This document shows positions 34,255 through 42,580 of a stretch of 64,000 nucleotides of DNA, piece by piece; position 1 is the first letter of the stretch, and every line of letters begins with the position of its first letter. The translations under genes were made by a program, and so were the position numbers. Under the pieces are notes generated by a model, which did no database searches, was not told the origin of the DNA, and worked only from the letters and a program-made list of their open reading frames with translations. Location: assembly GCF_001417735.1 (NCBI RefSeq), contig NZ_BBUZ01000025.1, forward strand, positions 248,001-312,000, given 5' to 3'. The DNA is from Streptomyces sp. NBRC 110028 (lineage in GTDB: Bacteria; Actinomycetota; Actinomycetes; Streptomycetales; Streptomycetaceae).

Positions 34255-36774
34255 GTGGCAGATGCGATCAGTGCGGGTGTGAGCGGTGTCGTCGAGAAGG
34301 CGCTCGGCGCACTCGATCTGGAGACCAAGACCCGGCTGCTGGCCGGGCAGGACATGTGGTCCCTGCCCGCCGTCCCCGCCATCGGACTGCGCTCCCTGGT
34401 GATGTCGGACGGCCCGATCGGCGTCCGGGGCGTCCACTGGACCGCCGACGACCCCTCCGTCGCCCTGCCCAGCCCCACCGCCCTCGCCGCCACCTGGGAC
34501 CCCGCCCTGGCCCGCCGCGCGGGGCGGCTGCTGGCCCAGGAGGCCCGGCGCAAGGGGGTGGACGTGCTGCTCGCCCCGACCGTCAATCTGCACCGTTCGC
34601 CGTTGGGCGGCCGCCACTTCGAGGCGTACAGCGAGGATCCGTATCTCACCGGCGCGATCGGCACCGGCTATGTGCGCGGTGTCCAGGACGGCGGGGTGGG
34701 CACCACCGTCAAGCACTTCGTCGCCAACGACGCGGAGACCGAGCGCTTCACCGTCGACAACCAGGTGGGCGCGCGGGCGCTGCGCGAGCTGTATCTCGCG
34801 CCCTTCGAAGCCATCGTCAAGGACGCCCGCCCGTGGGGGGTGATGGCCGCCTACAACGGGGTCAACGGCGCGACGATGACCGAGCACCGCGCCCTGCAGC
34901 AGGGCGTGCTGCGCGGCGAGTGGGGGTTCGACGGCTTCATCGTCTCCGACTGGACGGCCGCCCGCGACACCGTCGGGGCCCTGACCGGCGGGCTCGACGT
35001 CGCCATGCCCGGCCCGCAGACCGTCTACGGTGAGGCGCTGGCCGCCGCCGTGCGCGACGGCCGGGTGGCCGAGCGGGACGTCGACGACGCGGTGCGCCGG
35101 GTGCTGACCCTGGCCGCCCGGGTCGGCGCCCTGGACGGCGCGGAGCCCGCCGTCGCCCCCGCCGACCGGCCCGGGCCGATCGACGGCGACGCGCTCGCCC
35201 GCGAGATCGCCCGGCGCTCCTTCGTGCTCCTGCGGAACGAGCCGGCCGGTCAGGGCGCGGCGGCGGTGCTGCCGCTGCGGCCCGGCGGGCCCTTTGGCAT
35301 ACGGTCCCTGGCGCTCATCGGCGCCGCCGCGCGGGACGCCCGGGTGCTGGGCGGCGGCTCGGCGCTGGTCTTCCCCGACCATGTGGTCTCCCCGCTGGAC
35401 GGGCTGCGCGCCGCGCTGCCGGCCGACGTCCGGCTGGGGTACGCCCTGGGCGCCGACCCCACCGACGAACTCGCCCCCGCCGGGCAGGGCTTCGCGCTGC
35501 GCGCCGTCGTCCGGGACGGGGACGGGCGGGTGCTGGGCGAGTCCCGGCTGCCCAGCGGCCAGGTGCAGTGGCTCGGTGACTTCCCCGAGGGGGTCGCGTA
35601 CGAGGAACTGCGCACCGTCGAGGTCACCGGCACCTTCACCCCGCGCGAGAGCGGCGCGCACTCCTTCGGCACCCGGGGACTCGGCGGCTTCCGGCTGGTC
35701 GTCGGCGATGAGGTGCTGTTCGACGGGCACCAGGCCATGGAGGAGGCCGAGGACCCGTTCGAGGCCTTCTTCGGCTCGCCCGTGCCGCGCGGGCGGGCCG
35801 AGCTGACGGCGGGCGAACCGGTCGAGGTCAGCCTCACCAGCACGGTCGCCAAGCCGGACGAGGCGAACTGGCAGGCCGTCTGCTTCAGCCTGGTGCACCG
35901 CGCCCCGGAGCGCGATCCGCGGGAGCTGATCGAGGAGGCCGTCGCCGCGGCCGCCGAGGCCGACACCGCCGTGGTCGTGGTCGCGACCACGGAGAGCGTC
36001 GAGAGCGAGGGCTTCGACCGTACGGACCTGCGGCTGCCGGGCCGTCAGGACGAGCTGGTGCGCCGCGTCGCCGCCACCGGTACCCCGACCGTGGTGGTCG
36101 TCAACGCGGGCTCGCCCGTGGAGATGCCCTGGCGCGAGGATGTCGCCGCGGTCCTCCTCGGCTGGTTCCCGGGCCAGGAGGCGGGCGCCGCCCTCGCGGA
36201 CGTCCTGCTCGGCGCCGAGGAGCCCGGCGGCCGCCTCCCGACGACCTGGCCGGCCCGGCTGACGGACGCTCCGGTGAGCCAGGTGACGCCCAGCGGCGGC
36301 CAACTCTCCTACGACGAGGGCGTCTTCATCGGCTACCGGGCATGGGAGCGGCGGAAGGGCGCCGCTCCGGCGTACTGGTTCGGGCACGGCCTCGGGTACA
36401 CCGACTGGGCGTACGAGGCGGCGGCCTTCACCCCCGCGGGTGATGCGGCGGGCGACGCGGCGGGCGAACTGGGCACGGTCACGGTCCGAGTGCGGAACGT
36501 GGGCTCCCGGCCGGGCCGGGAAGTGGTCCAGCTCTATCTGGCCCCGCCGCCCGGCGGCTTTGAGGACCGCCCGGCCCGGTGCCTGGCGGGCTTCGCGGTC
36601 GCGGAGGCCGGACCGGGGGAGTCGGTGGAGGTGGCGATCCCGGTGCGGCGTCGCGCGGCGGAGATCTGGGACGAGGAGGCCGGCGCCTGGAGCCTCATCC
36701 CGGGCCCGTACACGGCGGAAGCGGGCCGCAGCGTGGCCGACCTCCGCCTCACGGCACCGGTGGGCGTGTCCTGA
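34255..36774 (+). CDS. GH3 beta-glucosidase with PA14 domain
   Basis: 839-aa cytoplasmic glycosidase. GH3 barrel at residues about 15-300 with MSDGPIGVRG, VKHFVANDAETERF and nucleophile Asp in GFDGFIVSDWTA. The second GH3 domain is interrupted by a PA14-type module (residues about 400-545, TGTFTPRESGAHSFGTRGLG), and the last 100 residues form a fibronectin-III-like domain. It releases terminal beta-glucose from oligosaccharides or glycosides. GTG 34255 is chosen because GAGGAGG (34242-34248) is ideally spaced; ATG 34231 has no site. Controlled probably by the divergent TetR protein. Confidence 0.93.
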   Translation: MADAISAGVSGVVEKALGALDLETKTRLLAGQDMWSLPAVPAIGLRSLVMSDGPIGVRGVHWTADDPSVALPSPTALAATWDPALARRAGRLLAQEARRKGVDVLLAPTVNLHRSPLGGRHFEAYSEDPYLTGAIGTGYVRGVQDGGVGTTVKHFVANDAETERFTVDNQVGARALRELYLAPFEAIVKDARPWGVMAAYNGVNGATMTEHRALQQGVLRGEWGFDGFIVSDWTAARDTVGALTGGLDVAMPGPQTVYGEALAAAVRDGRVAERDVDDAVRRVLTLAARVGALDGAEPAVAPADRPGPIDGDALAREIARRSFVLLRNEPAGQGAAAVLPLRPGGPFGIRSLALIGAAARDARVLGGGSALVFPDHVVSPLDGLRAALPADVRLGYALGADPTDELAPAGQGFALRAVVRDGDGRVLGESRLPSGQVQWLGDFPEGVAYEELRTVEVTGTFTPRESGAHSFGTRGLGGFRLVVGDEVLFDGHQAMEEAEDPFEAFFGSPVPRGRAELTAGEPVEVSLTSTVAKPDEANWQAVCFSLVHRAPERDPRELIEEAVAAAAEADTAVVVVATTESVESEGFDRTDLRLPGRQDELVRRVAATGTPTVVVVNAGSPVEMPWREDVAAVLLGWFPGQEAGAALADVLLGAEEPGGRLPTTWPARLTDAPVSQVTPSGGQLSYDEGVFIGYRAWERRKGAAPAYWFGHGLGYTDWAYEAAAFTPAGDAAGDAAGELGTVTVRVRNVGSRPGREVVQLYLAPPPGGFEDRPARCLAGFAVAEAGPGESVEVAIPVRRRAAEIWDEEAGAWSLIPGPYTAEAGRSVADLRLTAPVGVS

Positions 36775-36782
36775 AAGACACC

Positions 36783-36980
36783 CCCTAGTGCCGCGTCAGC
36801 CAAGGTTTGCCCGGTAGCGAGGCGTCCTGGTGCGGTCAGATGCAAGGCGCCGGATCGGCCTCGCGGGGGCACCTCCCGGACGGAGTCCGGGGGCGGGCCT
36901 ACTCGGTCGATTCGGCAACGCCGCAGATGGCCGTGCCAGGGCGGCGAGCGGGGTGAACCTTGGCTGACGCGGCACTAGGG
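36783..36980. mobile_element. MITE-like palindromic element, 198 bp, with 25-bp perfect terminal inverted repeats
   Basis: The left end 36783-36807 (CCCTAGTGCCGCGTCAGCCA...) and right end 36956-36980 are exact reverse complements over 25 bases, and the match continues with two mismatches for five more. CTAG at each tip may be a palindromic target duplication. There is no open frame inside. A perfect inner hairpin (CCCGGAC-GGA-GTCCGGG) lies at 36875-36891, next to GCGGGGGCACCTCCC (36863-36877), which recurs inverted in the second element. It lies nine bases after the GH3 stop and overlaps the last codons of the SGNH gene, whose TAG stop is part of the repeat. Confidence 0.75.
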
Positions 36981-37859
36981 ACTGGTGATGCGGCGGTAGG
37001 CCATCGAGGCCAGCCGCTGCTGACCCGCCTTGCTGGGGTGGAACCAGTCCCACTTGCTCAACTCGCGCTCGGTGAAGCGATAGTTGTGCACCGCGTCGTC
37101 GTAGCGGCACAGCGGGTCCTTCCCGCATACGTCCTTCAGCACCCGGTTGTAGTCGTCCACCCGCTCGTCGACCTGCTGCCGCCGCTGCGTCGAGGCCGCG
37201 TCCATCGCGTCGGAGTCCTTCAGCATCGACGGGCAGATGCCCAGCTTCCAGATCTGCCGGCCCAGCACGTTCTTCCGCCCCTGCGACCACAGCCGCTTCA
37301 GATCCGGGACGCTCGCGACGTACACCTGCGTCTTCGGCACCTCGCGGCGCAGCTGGGTGAGGGCCGAGGCGAAGGTGGAGCGGAACTGGTCGGTGGGGGT
37401 CATGTCGGCGACCGAGTCCCGGCAGGCGTCGTTGGCGCCGATCATCACGGTCACCAGCTGCGGCTTGCGCGTGGCCGCCGCCTGCATCTGGCCGGGCAGA
37501 TCGGCCATGAGCGCGCCGGTCCTGGCGTAGTTCCAGCTGCGCGCGCCCGAGCGCAGCCGCTGGGCGAGGCTGTTCACATCGGTGCCGGTGGACCAGGAGA
37601 CCTTGGGGCAGTCGGAGAGCACCGAGCAGGCGTCGAAGCCGCGGGTGATGGAGTCGCCCAGGGAGGCGATGGAGGTGGGGCGGGTGTTCCACGCGGGGCC
37701 CTCGGCGTGGCTCTTGCCGCCGCGGCTCGGCCCGTTCCGGGAGGGGGCGTCGGAGCTGCCGAAACAGCCCGCCGTGCTCATGACCGCGGCCGTCGTGAGC
37801 AGGACGGCACCGGTACGCACGGTGGTCCGCTGCTTCCGGCGTGGTGCGCTGGCCCGCAT
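36975..37859 (-). CDS. SGNH/GDSL-family lipoprotein hydrolase
   Basis: 294-aa precursor with lipobox VMSTAGCFG (Cys about 32), so it is anchored outside the membrane. SGNH blocks: SLGDSITRGFDA (nucleophile Ser), the Gly of block II in a YARTGALMADL context, VTVMIGANDACRDS (Asn), and DWFHPSKAG (Asp-x-x-His). Six or more Cys may form disulfides. It should hydrolyse an ester such as a lipid or acetylated sugar. ATG 37859 follows GGAGGGGG. Its stop codon TAG (36975-36977) comes from the terminal repeat of the MITE-like element, so the original C-terminus may have been altered. Confidence 0.9.
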   Translation of the reverse strand: MRASAPRRKQRTTVRTGAVLLTTAAVMSTAGCFGSSDAPSRNGPSRGGKSHAEGPAWNTRPTSIASLGDSITRGFDACSVLSDCPKVSWSTGTDVNSLAQRLRSGARSWNYARTGALMADLPGQMQAAATRKPQLVTVMIGANDACRDSVADMTPTDQFRSTFASALTQLRREVPKTQVYVASVPDLKRLWSQGRKNVLGRQIWKLGICPSMLKDSDAMDAASTQRRQQVDERVDDYNRVLKDVCGKDPLCRYDDAVHNYRFTERELSKWDWFHPSKAGQQRLASMAYRRITSP

Positions 37860-38185
37860 GGCTGTTCCCCCTCCGGCTGTTGGGTGATATCTATCCGGTA
37901 CCGACGGTACGTCACTCCTGTGGCCGGTCCGCGCGGTACGTTTTTCTTGTGGCAGTTGGGCAGCAGCCCAGCACCACGTAGCGCGTTGCGATACCGTCAC
38001 GTTACGTTGCGTCACATCCTGTCCCTTTTCTAGAGAATTCTGCCCGATAAATTTCACGGCAGGTAACCTCGGGACTGGTGCGAGGGTGATCATTAGGGCA
38101 GAATGTCGTGTGCTGTCCCGGGCGTGACCGGTAGGGGCGCGAGGCCGCTGGGGAAGGCGCACCTCGAACCGCACAGGAGGCCCCG
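37860..38185. other. Intergenic region between SGNH lipoprotein and DUF3145 gene
   Basis: 326 bases with lower GC than its surroundings (TCTAGAGAATTCTG, GATAAATTTC). It holds the divergent promoters of the two flanking genes, but no hexamer pair stands out clearly enough to assign. Ribosome site CAGGAGG precedes the DUF3145 start. No open frame or RNA gene recognised. Confidence 0.5.
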
Positions 38186-38680
38186 GTGACGACACGTGGA
38201 GTTCTATATGTGCACTCCGCTCCGCGCGCGCTGTGCCCGCACGTCGAATGGGCCGTCGCGGGCGTACTCGGTGTGCGCGTCAGCCTCGACTGGATCAAAC
38301 AGCCCGCCGCCAACGGCACCTGGCGCGCCGAGTTCTCCTGGCAGGGCGAGGTCGGCACGGCCTCCAAGCTGGCCTCCGCGCTGCGCGGCTGGCATCTGCT
38401 GCGCTTCGAGGTGACCGCCGAGCCCTGCGCCACCGCCGAGGGCGAGCGCTACAGCTCCACCCCCGAACTGGGCATCTTCCACGCCGTCACCGGCCTGCAT
38501 GGCGACATCCTGATCCCCGAGGACCGGCTGCGCGCCGCGCTGGCCCGCTCCGCCCGGGGTGAGGGCGATCTCCAGGCCGAGATCGCCAAACTGCTCGGCA
38601 AGCCGTGGGACGACGAGCTGGAGCCGTTCCGCTACGCGGGTGAGGGCGCCCCCGTCCGCTGGCTGCACCAGGTCGTCTGA
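38186..38680 (+). CDS. DUF3145 protein
   Basis: 164-aa cytoplasmic protein of the DUF3145 family, conserved in actinobacteria: TTRGVLYVHSAPRALCPHVE, ISLDWIKQP-like VSLDWIKQP, RAEFSWQGEVGTASKLASAL, GWHLLRFEVTAEP, GIFHAVTGLHGDILIPEDRL. No enzyme motif is evident and its function is unknown. GTG 38186 follows CAGGAGG. It occurs next to the fab cluster as it does, from memory, in other Streptomyces, which hints at a link with lipid metabolism or growth. Confidence 0.93.
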   Translation: MTTRGVLYVHSAPRALCPHVEWAVAGVLGVRVSLDWIKQPAANGTWRAEFSWQGEVGTASKLASALRGWHLLRFEVTAEPCATAEGERYSSTPELGIFHAVTGLHGDILIPEDRLRAALARSARGEGDLQAEIAKLLGKPWDDELEPFRYAGEGAPVRWLHQVV

Positions 38681-38698
38681 CCGGGACCTGACCCCCTC

Positions 38699-38912
38699 AG
38701 GGGGTGCCTTGCCGATCATGCCGGGCTCCCGGCGCCGCTGTGACATCAGCCGCTGCCGCGCGGCGGGTGGCACCTCGCGGCCCCGCGCTCGTCGCACGCA
38801 GCGCCGCCGCGGTCTCCTCAGGCGGGTTGCGCGCTTCCCCCGGCTACCGCTGGGAGGTGCCCCCGCACCAGACGCCGCTCGCTGATCCGGCCTGATCGGC
38901 GAGGCACCCCCT
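38699..38912. mobile_element. Second MITE-like palindromic element, 214 bp, 26-bp terminal repeats
   Basis: Left end 38699-38724 (AGGGGGTGCCTTGCCGATCA...) and right end 38887-38912 are inverted copies over 26 bases with two mismatches. The ends differ from those of the element at 36783. The inside carries the inverse of GCGGGGGCACCTCCC (38852-38866), found also in that element. No coding frame inside. It occupies nearly the whole gap between the DUF3145 gene and the oxidoreductase, ending 11 bases before the latter's ATG. Confidence 0.7.
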
Positions 38913-38923
38913 AACGTGAAGGG

Positions 38924-39829
38924 ATGACCGAACAACTCCCGGCAGCGACCTCCGTCGCGGTCCTCGGCACCGGCATCATGGGCTCCGGTATGGCGCGCAA
39001 CCTCGCCCGCGCCGGGCTCGACGTCCGCGCGTGGAACCGCACCCGCGCCAAGGCCGAACCGCTCGCGCCCGACGGCGTACGCGTCACCGACACCCCCGCG
39101 CAGGCCGTGGACGGCGCCGATGTCGTCCTGACGATCCTGCACGACGGCCCGGCCGCCCTGGAGACGATGCGCCAGGCCGCCCCGGCCCTGCGCCCCGGCA
39201 CGGTGTGGGCCCAGGCCACCACCGCGGGCCTCGACGGGCTCGACACGCTCGCCGCGTTCGCCCGCGAGCGGGACCTGATCCTCCTCGACTCGCCCGTCCT
39301 CGGCACCAAGCAGCCCGCCGAGAGCGGGCAGCTCGTGGTCCTCGCCGCCGGTCCGCCCGCCGCCCGCACCGCCGCGGGGCCGGTCTTCGACGCGATCGGC
39401 AGCCGTACGGTCTGGGTCGGCGAGAGAGGGGAGGAGGGCGCGGCCACCCGGCTCAAGCTCGTCATCAACAGCTGGATCCTCGCCATCACCCACGGGACCG
39501 CCGAAGCGCTCGCCCTCGCCGAGGGGCTCGGCGTGGAGCCGCAGGGCTTCTTCGACGCCATCGCCGGCGGACCGCTGGACAACGGCTATCTGCACGCCAA
39601 GGCGGGCCTGTTGCGCAGCGGTGACCTCGCACCCAGCTTCGCGGCCAGGACCGCGGAGAAGGACGCCCGGCTGATCGTCGAGGCGGGGGAGCGGTCCGGC
39701 GTACGGATGGACCTGGCGGCCGCGGGCGCGGAGCGGTTCCGGCGGGCCGTCGAACAGGGGCACGGCGACGAGGACATGATCGCCTCGTACTTCGCCAGCT
39801 TCGACGGCACCGAGGGCGACAAGGGCTGA
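38924..39829 (+). CDS. NAD(P)-dependent oxidoreductase, 3-hydroxyisobutyrate dehydrogenase family
   Basis: 301-aa enzyme. Rossmann loop VAVLGTGIMGSGMARNLARAGL (residues about 10-30), substrate motif LLDSPVLGTKQPAESGQL, catalytic Lys region TRLKLVINSWI, and C-terminal helical domain (DLAPSFAARTAEKDARL). The family oxidises beta-hydroxyacids. ATG 38924 follows GTGAAGGG. Any promoter must lie inside the MITE-like element or upstream of DUF3145, since only 11 bases separate the element from the start. Convergent with fabF. Confidence 0.92.
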   Translation: MTEQLPAATSVAVLGTGIMGSGMARNLARAGLDVRAWNRTRAKAEPLAPDGVRVTDTPAQAVDGADVVLTILHDGPAALETMRQAAPALRPGTVWAQATTAGLDGLDTLAAFARERDLILLDSPVLGTKQPAESGQLVVLAAGPPAARTAAGPVFDAIGSRTVWVGERGEEGAATRLKLVINSWILAITHGTAEALALAEGLGVEPQGFFDAIAGGPLDNGYLHAKAGLLRSGDLAPSFAARTAEKDARLIVEAGERSGVRMDLAAAGAERFRRAVEQGHGDEDMIASYFASFDGTEGDKG

Positions 39830-39834
39830 TACGC

Positions 39835-39874
39835 GAAGGGCGTGCCCCCGGCCGGAGCCGGGAGCACGCCCTTC
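39835..39874. terminator. Bidirectional terminator between the oxidoreductase and fabF
   Basis: GAAGGGCGTGC (39835-39845) pairs with GCACGCCCTTC (39864-39874), with an inner CCCGG/CCGGG stem. It serves the two convergent genes. Confidence 0.75.
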
Positions 39875-39889
39875 ACCCGTATCGCCGCC

Positions 39890-41155
39890 TCAGACGGTGC
39901 GGAAGGCCAGCACCACGTTGTGGCCGCCGAAGCCGAACGAGTCGTTCAGCGCCACGATCGGGCCCTCGCCCGGCAGCGCCCGCGCGTCGGCGCGCACGAC
40001 GTCCGCGTCCACCTCGGGGTCCAGCTCGTCGATGTTGATCGTCGGCGGGGCGATCCGGTGGTACAGCGCGAGCACGCTGGCCACCGTCTCCACACCGCCG
40101 GTGCCGCCCAGCAGATGCCCCGTCATGGACTTGGTGGCGGAGATCGCCATGTGGTCCACATCGTCGCCGAAGATCTTGCGCAGCGCCTTGATCTCGGCCA
40201 CGTCGCCCTGCGGCGTCGAGGTCGCGTGCGCGTTGATGTGCGCGATCTCGGCGGGCTTCAGGTCGGTGCTCTGCAGCAGGTTCTGCAGCGCGTGCGCGAT
40301 GCCGTTGCCGGACGGCTCCGGCTGGGTGATGTGGTGGGAGTCGGCCGAGATGCCCTGACCGACCGCCTCCGCGTACACCCGGGCGCCGCGCGCGGCGGCG
40401 TGCTCCGCCGACTCCAGGACGATGACGCCCGAACCCTCGCCCATGACGAAGCCGTTGCGGTTGACGTCGAAGGGACGCGAGGCGCCCTGCGGGTCCTCGT
40501 TGTTCTTGGACATCGCCATCATGTTGCCGAAGGCGACGATGGGCAGCGGGTGGATGGACGCCTCGGTGCCGCCCGCGACGACCACGTCGGCGCGGCCGCT
40601 GCGGATCATCTCGACGGCGTAGCCGATGGCCTCGGCGCCGGACGCGCACGCGCTGACCGGGGTGTGGACACCGGCGCGGGCGCCGACCTCCAGGCCGACG
40701 TTGGCCGCCGGGCTGTTGGGCATCAGCATCGGCACGGTGTGCGGGGAGACCTTGCGGACGCCCTTCTCGCGCAGCACGTCGTACTGGTCGAGCAGGGTGG
40801 TCACGCCGCCGATGCCGGAGGCGACGACCGCGCCCAGCCGGTCCGGGTCGACCGCCGGGTCCTCGCCGGCCTTGCCGGTGAAGCCCGCGTCGGCCCATGC
40901 CTCACGGGCCGCGATCAGGGCGAACTGCGCCGACCGGTCGAGCTTGCGCGCCTGCGGGCGGGGCAGGACGGTGCCCGGGTCCACCGCGGCGCTCGCGGCG
41001 ATCCGGACGGGCAGGTCGGCTGCCCACTCCTGCTCCATGAGGCTGATGCCGGAGCGGCCGGCGAGCAGTGCTTCCCAGGTCGATGAGGCGTCGCCACCCA
41101 GCGGCGTCGTGGCACCAACACCGGTGACGACCACGGTGTGATTGGTCGAGTTCAC
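39890..41155 (-). CDS. fabF: Beta-ketoacyl-ACP synthase II
   Basis: 421-aa condensing enzyme of fatty-acid elongation. Active-site Cys in HTPVSACASGAEAIG (about residue 170), His in INAHATSTPQGD and His in MTGHLLGGTGG, plus FGFGGHN near the C-terminus. It joins malonyl-ACP to acyl-ACP in the cytoplasm. GTG start with GGAG upstream. Last gene of fabD-fabH-acpP-fabF, the standard Streptomyces order, 70 bases after acpP. Confidence 0.97.
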   Translation of the reverse strand: MNSTNHTVVVTGVGATTPLGGDASSTWEALLAGRSGISLMEQEWAADLPVRIAASAAVDPGTVLPRPQARKLDRSAQFALIAAREAWADAGFTGKAGEDPAVDPDRLGAVVASGIGGVTTLLDQYDVLREKGVRKVSPHTVPMLMPNSPAANVGLEVGARAGVHTPVSACASGAEAIGYAVEMIRSGRADVVVAGGTEASIHPLPIVAFGNMMAMSKNNEDPQGASRPFDVNRNGFVMGEGSGVIVLESAEHAAARGARVYAEAVGQGISADSHHITQPEPSGNGIAHALQNLLQSTDLKPAEIAHINAHATSTPQGDVAEIKALRKIFGDDVDHMAISATKSMTGHLLGGTGGVETVASVLALYHRIAPPTINIDELDPEVDADVVRADARALPGEGPIVALNDSFGFGGHNVVLAFRTV

Positions 41156-41225
41156 AGGAATTCTTCACTCCTACGTAGCAGGTGCTGGACCTCCGCCACC
41201 GCACGGGTGGCGACAGACGCTTCGC

Positions 41226-41474
41226 TCAGCCCTGGTGCTTCAGGATGTAGTCGACGGCGTCGCCGACGGTCTTCAGGTTCTTGACGTCGTCGTCCGGGAT
41301 CTTCACGTCGAAGCGCTCTTCGGCGGCGACGACGACCTCGACCATGGACAGCGAGTCGACGTCCAGGTCGTCGGTGAAGGACTTGTCCAGCGCGACGTCC
41401 TCGGCCGGGATACCGGCGATCTCGTTGACGATCTCGGCGAGACCTTCGAGGATCTGCTCCTGCGTGGCGGCCAT
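41226..41474 (-). CDS. acpP: Acyl carrier protein
   Basis: 82-aa acidic carrier. The phosphopantetheine site is the Ser in DLDVDSLSMVE (residue about 41). Helices match fatty-acid synthase ACPs (EQILEGLAEIVNEIAGIPAE, DAVDYILKHQG). It shuttles acyl chains between FabD, FabH and FabF. ATG 41474 follows AAGGAGCG. Lies between fabH and fabF. Confidence 0.97.
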   Translation of the reverse strand: MAATQEQILEGLAEIVNEIAGIPAEDVALDKSFTDDLDVDSLSMVEVVVAAEERFDVKIPDDDVKNLKTVGDAVDYILKHQG

Positions 41475-41556
41475 TGCGGCGCTCCTTCTTCGGTGTGTTG
41501 CGGTGGGTGAGCAGCGCCCGACTCGTCCGGGGCTGCGTGGGTCTGGGCTGAATAGC

Positions 41557-42567
41557 CTATGGGAGGGTAACGACCGTCGCTGCGTAGACGAGACCCGCCC
41601 CGAAGCCGATGACGAGCGCGGTGTCGCCGCTCTTCGCCTGCCCCGTCGCCAACAGCCGCTCCATCGCGAGCGGAATGGAGGCGGCGGAGGTGTTGCCGGT
41701 GGTCTCCACGTCACGGGCGACCGTGACGTGCTCCGGCAGCTTGAGGGTTTTGATCATCGAGTCGATGATCCGCATGTTGGCCTGGTGGGGGATGAACGCG
41801 TCCAGGTCCTCCGCGCTGACCCCCGCGTCGTCCAGGGCCTGCTGGGCGACCTTCGCCATCTCGTACACCGCCCAGCGGAAGACCGCCTGGCCCTCCTGGC
41901 GCAGCGCCGGGAAGCGCACCTCGCCGGTGGGGTGGTCGCGGTAGACGTCCCAGGGCAGCGTCTGGGCGATGGTGTCGGACTTGTCGCCCTCCGAGCCCCA
42001 GACGGTCGGGCCGATCGCGGGCTCCTTGGACGGGCCGACGACCACGGCGCCCGCGCCGTCGCCGAACAGGAAGGCCGTCGCCCGGTCCTCCAGGTCGGTC
42101 AGGTCCGAAAGCCGCTCCACGCCGATGACCAGCACGTAGTCCGCCGTGCCATCGGTGACCATGCCCTTGGCGAGGGTCAGCCCGTAGCCGAAGCCCGCGC
42201 AGCCCGCGGAGATGTCGAACGCGGCGGGCTTGCCGGTGCCCAGCAGATGGGCGATCTCGGTGGCGACCGCCGGGGTCTGCTTCAGGTGCGAGACCGTCGA
42301 GACGATCACGCCGCCGATCTGCTCGGGCGTCAGCCCCGCGTCGGCGATGGCCTTCCCGCCCGCCTCGACGGACATCTGGGCGACCGTCTCCTCCGGACCG
42401 GCCCAGTGGCGGGTGGCGATGCCCGAGCGGGAACGGATCCACTCGTCCGAGGAGTCGATGTGCTTCAGGATCTCCTCGTTCGGCACCACCCGGGTGGGGC
42501 GGTAGCCGCCGACGCCGAGAATGCGCGCGTACGGGGCGCCCTTGCTGGGCCTGATCTTCGCGGTCAT
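41557..42567 (-). CDS. fabH: Beta-ketoacyl-ACP synthase III
   Basis: 336-aa initiating condensing enzyme. Cys in ISAGCAGFGYGL (about residue 122), His in FIPHQANMRII, and Asn in TGNTSAASIPLA complete the Cys-His-Asn triad. It condenses acetyl- or branched acyl-CoA with malonyl-ACP and so sets the straight/branched ratio of lipids. Starts 13 bases after fabD. Confidence 0.97.
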   Translation of the reverse strand: MTAKIRPSKGAPYARILGVGGYRPTRVVPNEEILKHIDSSDEWIRSRSGIATRHWAGPEETVAQMSVEAGGKAIADAGLTPEQIGGVIVSTVSHLKQTPAVATEIAHLLGTGKPAAFDISAGCAGFGYGLTLAKGMVTDGTADYVLVIGVERLSDLTDLEDRATAFLFGDGAGAVVVGPSKEPAIGPTVWGSEGDKSDTIAQTLPWDVYRDHPTGEVRFPALRQEGQAVFRWAVYEMAKVAQQALDDAGVSAEDLDAFIPHQANMRIIDSMIKTLKLPEHVTVARDVETTGNTSAASIPLAMERLLATGQAKSGDTALVIGFGAGLVYAATVVTLP

Positions 42568-42580
42568 GCGCTCGGAACTC

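Noticed and set aside
33529..36387. 952-aa minus-strand frame opposite the GH3 gene, continuous with TetR
   Set aside because: Only its last 208 residues are the TetR protein; the rest is antisense to GH3 catalytic motifs.
36783..36980. Complete insertion sequence
   Set aside because: Only 198 bases with no transposase frame; at most a non-autonomous element.
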